A DNA stretch of 15,632 bases from an uncultured Neisseriaceae bacterium (GTDB taxonomy: Bacteria > Pseudomonadota > Gammaproteobacteria > Burkholderiales > UBA11063). The translations under genes and the position numbers were made by a program. Shown piece by piece: positions 7,642-14,306 of the stretch (position 1 is its first letter; each line of letters begins with the position of its first letter). The notes under the pieces were generated by a model. That model worked only from the letters and a program-made list of their open reading frames with translations, was not told where the DNA came from and ran no database searches. The stretch lies in NCBI GenBank assembly GCA_903891375.1, contig CAITEL010000136.1, positions 1 through 15,632 of the forward strand. The letters run 5' to 3'.

Positions 7642-7846
7642 GTAAAACCTCCTCGTGTGTATATGTTTTACCTTTTTTTTGTATAACTTTATTTATAAAG
7701 TTACTATCTTCAATATCTTGCAGTTTTTCAATAATTGCATTTCTTATAAAATCACTTTTAGACATATAGTGATCATGTGCATATTGTGATAACTCTTGTT
7801 CAATACATTTTGACACTTTAAAAGAAATTGTCGTATCGTTTTTCAT
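7625..7846 (-). CDS. relB: RelB-type ribbon-helix-helix antitoxin
   Basis: The 73-aa protein starts with a beta strand TTISFKVS (5-12) and two helices containing YMSKSDFIRNAIIEKL (27-42). This is the ribbon-helix-helix DNA-binding fold found in RelB and related antitoxins. The acidic C-terminal tail (from about 43, with THEEVLRELEL at the end) is the expected toxin-binding part. It precedes and overlaps the RelE-type toxin by 17 nt, the standard order. As usual for such pairs it probably represses its own promoter, and a fitting palindrome lies just upstream. The ATG at 7846 has only a weak, distant AAAGG. Confidence 0.85.
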   Translation of the reverse strand: MKNDTTISFKVSKCIEQELSQYAHDHYMSKSDFIRNAIIEKLQDIEDSNFINKVIQKKGKTYTHEEVLRELEL

Positions 7847-7853
7847 AATAAAG

Positions 7854-7888
7854 TATTACCTTTTAATATTGTAATACGATATATTACC
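7854..7888 (-). promoter_or_regulatory. Candidate RelB operator: GTAATA/TATTAC palindrome plus extra half-site
   Basis: A 17-bp palindrome at 7871-7887 has perfect 6-bp arms (GTAATA, 5-nt spacer, TATTAC). TATTACC occurs again as a half-site at 7854-7860, with its start 28 nt from that of the right arm. The region lies 8-42 nt upstream of the antitoxin ATG, where ribbon-helix-helix antitoxins normally bind. The sequence evidence is the symmetry and position only. Confidence 0.5.
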
Positions 7889-7940
7889 TCAATAGGAAGT
7901 AATTAGTCAAATATATATTGAATTCAATTCTTTTAATCTC

Positions 7941-8070
7941 GTAGGGTAAATTCCCCGCGGCTTGCCGCGACACTGTCATACCAGCGAAGGCTGGTATCCA
8001 ACCCTCTTGCTCTGTAAAAGTTTTTGCACTCAAGATACCCAGCTGCTCTGCGGCGGGGTTATTGATTTCT
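7941..8070. repeat. Composite REP-like hairpin element
   Basis: This stretch holds an unusually GC-rich palindrome, CGCGGC-TT-GCCGCG (7956-7969). A REP-like unit GTCATACCAGCGAAGGCTGG follows (7975-8000; stem 7978-7985 with 7990-7997, 4-nt loop). Farther on, GATACCCAGC (8035-8044) can pair with GCTGGTATC (7990-7998). CCCCGC near the left end and GCGGGG near the right end (about 8052-8058) form imperfect outer arms. The REP unit shares its GTCATNCC layout with the two units in the MITE at 7124-7272, so they belong to one family. No gene is visible in 7847-8164; apart from this element and the operator, that stretch is AT-rich and featureless. Confidence 0.7.
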
Positions 8071-8164
8071 AAGGTATAATCATGATAAAAAATTGTCTGG
8101 TTTATGTTAGAGGTGGTCGTATATGAAACTTGAATGGGTGAAGTTGATAAAACACATAAGTGGC

Positions 8165-8419
8165 CTAGTGTTTTAACATCTCTTTTTTCACTAATTCATT
8201 TAAATAACCACTAGCATTTTTATGATTCCGAAGCCACGCTATAACATCCTTATCTAGTGTAAAATTAGCCTTACTTTTTATCGATTTATAAAATAAATGA
8301 TTGGGGTGTACTAATTTAGATTCTGTTGTTGTAATGTCTACATCATCACTAAAATCAATGTCTTTATCTTCCATATTTTTCAAAAAAGCTAATTGCTCTT
8401 CTCTATTTTTTGTTTTCAT
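8165..8419 (-). CDS. brnA: BrnA-type antitoxin
   Basis: BrnA is the antitoxin and autorepressor of the BrnTA type II system. The start at 8419 is chosen over the longer frame because AAAGGAG lies 8 nt upstream and the protein then begins MKTKNREEQLAFLKNM. This start, with the following KDIDFSDDVDIT, is very typical of BrnA. The 84-aa product ends with a ribbon-helix-helix-like part: ANFTLDKDVIAWLRNH, then an ASGYLNELVKKEML helix. It overlaps the 3' end of brnT by 17 nt and follows it, which matches the toxin-first order of this system. Confidence 0.92.
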   Translation of the reverse strand: MKTKNREEQLAFLKNMEDKDIDFSDDVDITTTESKLVHPNHLFYKSIKSKANFTLDKDVIAWLRNHKNASGYLNELVKKEMLKH

Positions 8420-8669
8420 AATAAATTCTCCTTTCAGTTTTACTAGCACATCTTACCGATATAATCCTATATTTATCATCTCGTATTGTATATATTACTG
8501 ATAAAACCACATCATCAATTGCACCGACAAATTTACTTCTTATTTCATTATTAACTATGCGATTTACTTCGTATGCGCTTTTATCTTGAAATACCTCTAT
8601 TGCTAACGAGAAGTCAATACTATGCTTTTCAATATTTATCTTATTTTTCTTATTATCCCACTCAAACAT
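8403..8669 (-). CDS. brnT: BrnT-type ribonuclease toxin
   Basis: BrnT is a RelE-fold RNase toxin that blocks translation by RNA cleavage. The 88-aa protein shows the family pattern: FEWDNKKNKINIEKHSIDF (2-20), then AIEVFQDK. A mid-part EIRSKFVGAIDDVVLSVIYT and the C-terminal RIISVRCASKTERRIYYE follow, with the conserved Arg/Ser/Arg and the ER..Y end. The ATG at 8669 is preferred to an in-frame GTG 6 nt upstream because AAGG lies 7 nt before the ATG. It is the first gene of the brnTA operon, and a near-consensus promoter lies just upstream. Confidence 0.92.
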   Translation of the reverse strand: MFEWDNKKNKINIEKHSIDFSLAIEVFQDKSAYEVNRIVNNEIRSKFVGAIDDVVLSVIYTIRDDKYRIISVRCASKTERRIYYENKK

Positions 8670-8694
8670 ATACACACCTTTTTATACATACTAT

Positions 8695-8723
8695 ATTATA
8701 CACCCAATAAAAATATATTGCAA
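8695..8723 (-). promoter_or_regulatory. Promoter of brnTA
   Basis: On the minus strand TTGCAA (8718-8723) and TATAAT (8695-8700) are separated by exactly 17 bp. This is close to the sigma-70 consensus and 25 nt upstream of the brnT ATG. The TATA-rich surroundings would allow binding by BrnA over the -10, but no clear operator palindrome is seen. Confidence 0.75.
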
Positions 8724-9030
8724 TATTTTAGGAGAGCTCCACAAACTTTTTTCAACAAAAATTAAAAATCAGATGAATCGCAGGCTTGCTGTTAGATGCC
8801 CTAAAAAAATCAAAAAATATTTACCATAAGCCGAAATTTGGTGATATACTCTAATCCTCAGTTAAAAAATTCATTGTGCGGAATTCTTAACGGTTGAGTC
8901 AATATCATATTCTTAAAATTGGGGTTTCTTATGGAACACTTTGCACATCAAATAATTATCAACAGCACAAGTTTATGTTAGTCTGGATTTTGTTATAAAT
9001 AATTAGTCAATTAATTGGAGGGATACGTTA
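8724..9030 (+). promoter_or_regulatory. Upstream region of the lipoprotein cassette: two possible promoters and a hairpin
   Basis: No gene is evident in these 307 bp. Two promoter candidates face the lipoprotein cassette. One is TTACCA (8821-8826), 18 bp, TATACT (8845-8850). The other is TTTATG (8972-8977), 16 bp, an extended -10 TGTTATAAA (8991-8999). Between them is a hairpin: GTTAAAAAATTC (8861-8872) can pair with GAATTCTTAAC (8881-8891) with one unpaired base. A transcript from the first promoter would have a leader of about 170 nt. GGAGGG (9017-9022) is the ribosome-binding site, 8 nt before the ATG. Both promoters are guesses from sequence. Confidence 0.45.
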
Positions 9031-11001
9031 ATGGTGTCATTTTTTTGTTCACGTCTTAAATTTTTTAAAAATTGTAATTTCATTTTAATAATAGCCGTAT
9101 TATTTGGCTTATCTGCATGTAATTCTGATGTAGGTGGTGCTAATGGCACTAATGCTAGTCAAAATCTAAAATTAATGGATAGCGTTAATGATTCCAATGT
9201 AGCCACTTTTAGTTGGATATTAGATGGAAGATTAGCTACAGCAGATGATTACGCTCAAGTTAAAGATACTGCTTGGCATTTATTAACCATAAACGTAACA
9301 AGTGCACCACAGGGATTTGAGTCAAGAACTATTGATTGGTTTCAAATAAAAGTTCCAAGCACCACGTATGGACAGGCAATTGAATTACAAGACATCAATT
9401 GTAAAGGTGCAAAATTTACGAAAGTAGGTGATTCTTGTAGCGTTCATTTTCGGCAGACCTATAATCAAGAGAAGTACCCTCAGGTAACTTCAGTACTTTT
9501 TTATAATATATTAATGGGTTTATTTGATGTAAAAGGTGAAGAGTTAAGTTCCTTAAGATATACTACATCAATTACAAAAATTGATAATTCAGTGGCTGAA
9601 TACCGAGCTATTTTACCAATTGAATCAGAATATTTTGCAGGAAGTCAGGTTCAAAGTAATAAAAATTTATATCAAATTTTAATGTTACAAAATGTTAAAC
9701 CATTAGCAGTAAACTTAACTACACTATCAACCCCACAAAATCCAAAATTTACTTTAATGCATAGGTTATCTACTGAAAGTACCGATGTTTATTATGCTGG
9801 GTTTAATGAATGTTCTTTAGTGGCTAATCCAACATTAAATCAGGTTAATCGCTTAGAGTCAACTGATGATAAATGTATCTTGGTATATAAAGTTGATGGT
9901 ACATCAACTAACTCAGTTGAAAAAGATGTTATAAATGTAGCAACTGACGCTAAAAGGTTTTATCCAGGTTACCCTAAAATATTTAACTTAATCGCTAATT
10001 ATATCAATGGTACACCATTGCCAGACCAATACGTTACATTGCAACAATCACCTGCAGATCCAAATACGTACGTTAGCCCTGTGGTGAAAACCACATTACC
10101 GTTTAAAACTGTTAATGTGAACTATGTCACACATGGCATCACTATAACTTCATTAAATAAATTACCCAATGGTATCCTCCTACCTAAAGATACTACATAT
10201 CCGTTGTGGTCTCGAATATTTGATGGGCCAAATATGTTTTATATATCTGGTTATCTAGACCAATATCCAGATGGTACACAACTTGGTACAGATTCTAAAG
10301 CAGTTTCAGGTGACCAAATGGGTGGGTGGTATAACTATACCATTAATGCAAGGAAAGATCTAACGGCACAGGGTCTATTGTCTTTTACGGTTACTTATAC
10401 CTATATTTCTTTTGCTAATTGTAATTTTGGTACTCATAGCGTTACGCAAAACTATTCATTTAATACAGGAGGGGTTACTATTGCATCTGGTGGTTGTAGT
10501 AATTGTTGCACAGGTGGGAGTGACCCAGGTTCGGCCAACTATAATGTTACTTTAAATGGTATTTCATGTAATGGAGCAAATTGTCAAATTTCCCTAAATA
10601 TGCATACCGAATTTGGACGTAGTGGCGGTTGGAGACGTGCAGATTTCCCTTCAACTATTACCATCCCACAACCAACACTTAATAAAATTGCTACTACAAC
10701 ATCGCCACTAGATGTAAGCTCATCATATAAGTTAATTACGGATGAATATCCGAATAGTCATGTTTTTAATGTTCAATTAAGTAATGTTTCCAATTTGCCA
10801 TGTTCAGAGCCAATTTGGAATGGCTCTGGTTATTCTTATTGTGGTGCATTTAATTCTACCGCACCTGTTGATAATATGTCGATTTCATCAAATAAATCTG
10901 AAGAATATAATCTATCATTTATTCGTTCAAGTGGCTATGATTTGAATGATTTTAATATAGTACAACAAGATAATAGCAAAAAAGGTAGCCAACATGAATA
11001 G
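9031..11001 (+). CDS. Lipoprotein of unknown function, 656 aa, first gene of the cassette
   Basis: I do not recognise this protein as a whole. It has a basic, hydrophobic signal peptide ending in the lipobox LSAC (27-30), so C30 should be lipidated and the mature protein anchored to a membrane. The mature part looks beta-rich, with many short Thr/Ser/Asn-containing strands. A segment near residues 128-144 (NCKGAKF...GDSCSVHF, 11 residues between the cysteines) resembles the paired-Cys end of bacterial Ig-like domains of the ASPM/HYDIN type. A glycine-rich turn with C489, C492 and C493 (GGCSNCCTGG) and a further pair C513/C518 mark a C-terminal domain. It overlaps the next gene by 8 nt (shared ATGAATAG), so the two are translationally coupled. 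A strong GGAGGG supports the ATG. Confidence 0.8.
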   Translation: MVSFFCSRLKFFKNCNFILIIAVLFGLSACNSDVGGANGTNASQNLKLMDSVNDSNVATFSWILDGRLATADDYAQVKDTAWHLLTINVTSAPQGFESRTIDWFQIKVPSTTYGQAIELQDINCKGAKFTKVGDSCSVHFRQTYNQEKYPQVTSVLFYNILMGLFDVKGEELSSLRYTTSITKIDNSVAEYRAILPIESEYFAGSQVQSNKNLYQILMLQNVKPLAVNLTTLSTPQNPKFTLMHRLSTESTDVYYAGFNECSLVANPTLNQVNRLESTDDKCILVYKVDGTSTNSVEKDVINVATDAKRFYPGYPKIFNLIANYINGTPLPDQYVTLQQSPADPNTYVSPVVKTTLPFKTVNVNYVTHGITITSLNKLPNGILLPKDTTYPLWSRIFDGPNMFYISGYLDQYPDGTQLGTDSKAVSGDQMGGWYNYTINARKDLTAQGLLSFTVTYTYISFANCNFGTHSVTQNYSFNTGGVTIASGGCSNCCTGGSDPGSANYNVTLNGISCNGANCQISLNMHTEFGRSGGWRRADFPSTITIPQPTLNKIATTTSPLDVSSSYKLITDEYPNSHVFNVQLSNVSNLPCSEPIWNGSGYSYCGAFNSTAPVDNMSISSNKSEEYNLSFIRSSGYDLNDFNIVQQDNSKKGSQHE

Positions 11002-12502
11002 ATTTTTTTATTTGGTAATTTCTTTGCTTGTTTTTACTGGTGGCTGTAGTTCGGGTGGCAACAGTGGTAGTGGCGATATTGCGGTAAATACTTATCAAGC
11101 TGGTAATATCGAAGTATCAGCTGAGAGTTTAGTAGCATTTGGTGGTACACAGCGTGTATCCGTAAAATTAGTTAATAGTAAAAATGTAACAAAACCAGTA
11201 ATGATGAGCTCTTCATCAACCAACCCTACAGCTCTTCATTATATTGGTTGTTATACTGGCCTCACTTCAGCTAACAATACTTGTGATTTAAATGTGTTAG
11301 GAGGACAAATAGGTAATGAATCTGCCGATATAACCTTAAGATTTGAATCATATGGTTCACATACGGTTCATTTACAAACAACGCATGATTGGGCGGCACT
11401 AAATGCCCCGATGGTGTCAGATAATAATTTCAGCTTTGAACCAAGCCAAATTGTATTTGATGAAAATGAAAATTATTATGTGCTAGGTCAATATGCTTAC
11501 ACAGAATCAAGTAATATAAATTATATCGCAGAATACAGAGGGGGTAATTGGGGGGCATTCACCCCAGGTGGTGAAGGTGTTATGGCTGGTCAAATTTTGA
11601 ATTTGGCGATTGAACACAATAATCTTTGTGCATTAATTTACGATGGTATAAATAATATATCTTATGTAGAATGTACTGATGGGAATACACAGTGGTCAAA
11701 GATTGGTGATAATTTCAACATGTCATTTGCGTCTTTGGCATTTGTATTTGAAAATTCTATTCTTTACCTTGCAGAATATAGTGGTAGGATAGATGGTACT
11801 AATTCAATAATTTCCACGTATCATTGCCAACTTACTAATTGTCTAGAATGGCAACCATTTGGCAGATCAGAAGACATATTTCCTGAAACTAATTCGAGCA
11901 ATCTGCTTAATCAAATTGATTTTATTGGGCATAATTTGGTTGCAAGTAACTATTTTACTGGCGGTGGTTGGAGTATGCGTATGCAAAAAGATGATGGTAC
12001 ATGGATGCCATATGCGACCAACTCTTATGCTCAGAATGAGTCTGGGCAATTTGAAATCGCAACCTCAGAAAGTTTAGTGGTTATGTCGGTAGAAGCACAA
12101 AATCAAGTGTATTATATAGATAAGGTATCGGGTGGGAATTTCGTACCTTTGGCAAACGGTGCCACATTACCAAACGGTGTTTTACCTCTCGTTGATTATC
12201 GACGTCATACTTATTCTGACAAGGATGGCAATCTTGTAAGAAGTGAAACATCGTTTAAGTTAACTCATTTAGTAGTTAGTGGCAATCGAGTATATTTAGT
12301 AGGTACCGATAATCAAATATATACTGCAACTACAATAGGCAACACATGGGAGCTTGTCGGTAATCTGCCAGAATATGTGAAACATCAACTCACTGTATTA
12401 GCAGTACATCAAAATAAACTTTTTGTTGCTACAGGAAACTCTAATGGAGTAAACCACAGTACAGTAGCCGTATTAACTAACTCTCAATATATGGATAAAT
12501 AA
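10994..12502 (+). CDS. Lipoprotein with Ig-like N-domain and possible beta-propeller, 502 aa
   Basis: A short signal peptide ends at C18 (FTGGC; Thr at -3 is unusual for a lipobox but acceptable). Residues about 35-120 look like an Ig-like domain, with SVKLVNSKNVTKP and a Cys pair ten residues apart (GCYTGLTSANNTC). From about 145 to the end the sequence repeats a pattern of a hydrophobic strand of the type 'YVLGQY', 'ILYLAEY', 'RVYLVGT', 'KLFVATG', followed some 20 residues later by a W-containing segment (GNWGAF, TQWSKIG, LEWQPFG, GTWMPYA, NTWELVG). About six such units suggest a beta-propeller, which usually means a binding or scaffold role. The ATG overlaps the previous gene by 8 nt, with AAGGT 7-11 nt upstream. 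Function is unknown. Confidence 0.75.
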   Translation: MNRFFYLVISLLVFTGGCSSGGNSGSGDIAVNTYQAGNIEVSAESLVAFGGTQRVSVKLVNSKNVTKPVMMSSSSTNPTALHYIGCYTGLTSANNTCDLNVLGGQIGNESADITLRFESYGSHTVHLQTTHDWAALNAPMVSDNNFSFEPSQIVFDENENYYVLGQYAYTESSNINYIAEYRGGNWGAFTPGGEGVMAGQILNLAIEHNNLCALIYDGINNISYVECTDGNTQWSKIGDNFNMSFASLAFVFENSILYLAEYSGRIDGTNSIISTYHCQLTNCLEWQPFGRSEDIFPETNSSNLLNQIDFIGHNLVASNYFTGGGWSMRMQKDDGTWMPYATNSYAQNESGQFEIATSESLVVMSVEAQNQVYYIDKVSGGNFVPLANGATLPNGVLPLVDYRRHTYSDKDGNLVRSETSFKLTHLVVSGNRVYLVGTDNQIYTATTIGNTWELVGNLPEYVKHQLTVLAVHQNKLFVATGNSNGVNHSTVAVLTNSQYMDK

Positions 12503-12503
12503 A

Positions 12504-14183
12504 ATGAATCAAATAAAATTATTTGCTATTGCCGTTGCGTCAACATTACTATGTGCTTGTAATAATAACACAGGAGCAACGAACACTCCAACAACAGTTG
12601 CTGCCCCGACAAATAAAACCCAGTTATTTGCGAATACCCAAAGTTCAAGCAGTATCTACTCTGTTGGTGGAACTTATGACACGATGTCGTCTAATCCAAC
12701 CGCAACTACAACATGCTTTCGTGATGGTGGCGATCCGACTAAATGGCGTATAGTTAATCCAAAAGCTAATTTAGATTTCTCACAGTCGCAATCACTACAA
12801 ACAATTGAACGCGCATTAGGTGTTGATTATTCTGAAACAATAAATGCAGGTCCATTTAGTGCAAGTATTGCCTTTAACTATGGTTATGCATCGCAGGATA
12901 CTAATTACTCTTTAAATATTAATTATGTATATCAATATGCGGGTACTGCTATGTTTAAAGACAATGCGTTAATTCAAGGTGAGAGTGTGCTAACACCAGA
13001 TGCACAAGCATTCCTGCATTCATCACCAACAGATTTTCGTCGAATGTGTGGTGATGGTTTTGTAGCATCATTAGATGCTGGGTCTAGTGTATTATTTCAT
13101 TTAACCCTAAAATTTGACTCAAACATAGAAAAGAATGCGTATAGTGATTCGTTTGATAAAATTGGTGGGTTAGATAGTGTTCTATCTAAAATTATGACAA
13201 ATCCTGGTGGAATACACTATAGTTTGAGTGCTTCAGGTCTACAATTAGGTGGTGACCCTACATTGTTAAATCAAATTTTTATCCAAAATGGAGGTAAGGT
13301 TGGTGCTGATGGATATCCAACTTTGGATTGCGGTACTGGTTCTAATAATAATTCTTGTGTGAATCTAATTAGCCAATTAATGACATATGTACAAAAAATT
13401 CCCGATGAATTACGTAGTGTTACAGATTATAATTTAATTAATCCAGTAGTCTCGAATTGGTCTAGCATAGGTATTGATCCAGGTCATACTGAGATTAATC
13501 CACAAACATTGACAGCTATGCAACAATTAACCTTGCAATACTACGCTGATGCGAGTAGTTTAACTTTATTAAAAAATTATCAGAATATGTTAATTAATAA
13601 AAATGTAAATACCGTAGATATGTTGCAAGAATTATCTAAAAATGTGCAAGATTATACAGATTTGATGAATATGTATCGTGATCCACAAATACATTTTGCC
13701 GATTGTTTTAACGGTTTTGTGTCGACTAGTTGTTTAAGTATCCATGATAAAGCTTTTGATAGTCGTCAGAAAATCTTGTCAACCAGTACTGATATATCCA
13801 AGTATATTAATAATAATCAATATACAATAGAACTACCAGTTACAAAAGATCGAACCAAAAAATGTGGGCTATCACCAGTAACATCAGAAAGTTCTGGGTT
13901 ATATTTAGTTAATTGTGATGGTCAAGTATCGGCAAATTTAAATCCAGATGCTGGATTACGAGTAACACACACGAGTAATGACGGCTTATTAATCAGTAAT
14001 TTACATTATGTGTTTACAGACAAAGATTCTGGAGTAAATACATTTAATGTTAGGTCAGATAATCCATTTTTAGTTGATGCTATAGATAATTATTCATATT
14101 TTGGTTCATTTCCTGTTGATGCTGTATTTAACGAAGTACCAATGCAATTTATGAGTTCTATATGGGTATGGCACAATCATTAA
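12504..14183 (+). CDS. Lipoprotein with possible MACPF/CDC-like pore-forming domain, 559 aa
   Basis: The signal peptide ends in lipobox LCAC (16-19), and a Thr/Pro/Asn-rich linker leads to the domain. GGTYDT (55-60) and FRRMCGDGFVASLDAG (178-193) follow, and LQLGGDP (246-252) comes later. In MACPF/perforin proteins the order is a GxGYD-like strand, a (Y/F)GTH(Y/F)(V/I)...GG signature, and a later GG-x-P. The layout here is similar, with CGDGFV in place of the GTH core. Alternating polar/hydrophobic strands (115-147, 194-206) would suit membrane-inserting hairpins. Cysteines at 71, 182, 276, 285, 401 and 410 match those of the next gene. The C-terminal part (about 440-559) is beta-rich. The start is 1 nt after the previous stop, so translation is probably coupled. 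Lipoprotein: likely. MACPF-like fold: inference. Confidence 0.75.
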   Translation: MNQIKLFAIAVASTLLCACNNNTGATNTPTTVAAPTNKTQLFANTQSSSSIYSVGGTYDTMSSNPTATTTCFRDGGDPTKWRIVNPKANLDFSQSQSLQTIERALGVDYSETINAGPFSASIAFNYGYASQDTNYSLNINYVYQYAGTAMFKDNALIQGESVLTPDAQAFLHSSPTDFRRMCGDGFVASLDAGSSVLFHLTLKFDSNIEKNAYSDSFDKIGGLDSVLSKIMTNPGGIHYSLSASGLQLGGDPTLLNQIFIQNGGKVGADGYPTLDCGTGSNNNSCVNLISQLMTYVQKIPDELRSVTDYNLINPVVSNWSSIGIDPGHTEINPQTLTAMQQLTLQYYADASSLTLLKNYQNMLINKNVNTVDMLQELSKNVQDYTDLMNMYRDPQIHFADCFNGFVSTSCLSIHDKAFDSRQKILSTSTDISKYINNNQYTIELPVTKDRTKKCGLSPVTSESSGLYLVNCDGQVSANLNPDAGLRVTHTSNDGLLISNLHYVFTDKDSGVNTFNVRSDNPFLVDAIDNYSYFGSFPVDAVFNEVPMQFMSSIWVWHNH

Positions 14184-14306
14184 ACACAAATTTAACTATT
14201 GTTTTTGAGGGAGGGTAATCTTAGATTTGATAATGTAATTTATTTTCGTGTGAATTTTACGTTAATTTTTGTTTTGTAAAATAATTTTTTTTAGGGGAAC
14301 TGATAT
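14184..14306 (+). promoter_or_regulatory. Spacer between the two paralogues, possible weak promoter
   Basis: The 123-bp gap contrasts with the overlapping or near-touching genes before it. TTGAGG (14203-14208 region) and GATAAT about 18 bp downstream could form a weak promoter. TTTTAC (14256 region) and GTAAAA (14275 region) could pair. No clear terminator is present, so read-through from the upstream genes is also possible. Confidence 0.3.

Noticed and set aside
7111..8070. CRISPR array, suggested by repeated hairpin units
   Set aside because: The units vary in sequence, orientation and spacing, without regular spacers or cas genes. They fit REP-type repeats instead.
7291..8160. Repeat AAAACACATAAG at 7291-7302 and 8149-8160
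   Set aside because: Only 12 bp, low complexity, different flanks and no structure around it.
8123..8176. Small 17-codon plus-strand frame (MKLEWVKLIK...) with AGAGGTGG upstream and TATAAT at 8075-8080
   Set aside because: Very short, no matching -35, and its 3' end overlaps the end of brnA on the other strand. It may be a gene remnant, but nothing supports a functional peptide.
8931..8981. Small 16-codon frame (MEHFAHQIII...) in the leader of the lipoprotein cassette
   Set aside because: Too short and no proper ribosome-binding site. A leader peptide is possible, but there is no run of regulatory codons.
7900..9010. Direct repeat TAATTAGTCAA at 7900-7910 and 9000-9010 bounding the BrnTA region, as possible insertion ends
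   Set aside because: An 11-bp AT-rich match is expected by chance at this scale, and no inverted ends or integrase accompany it.
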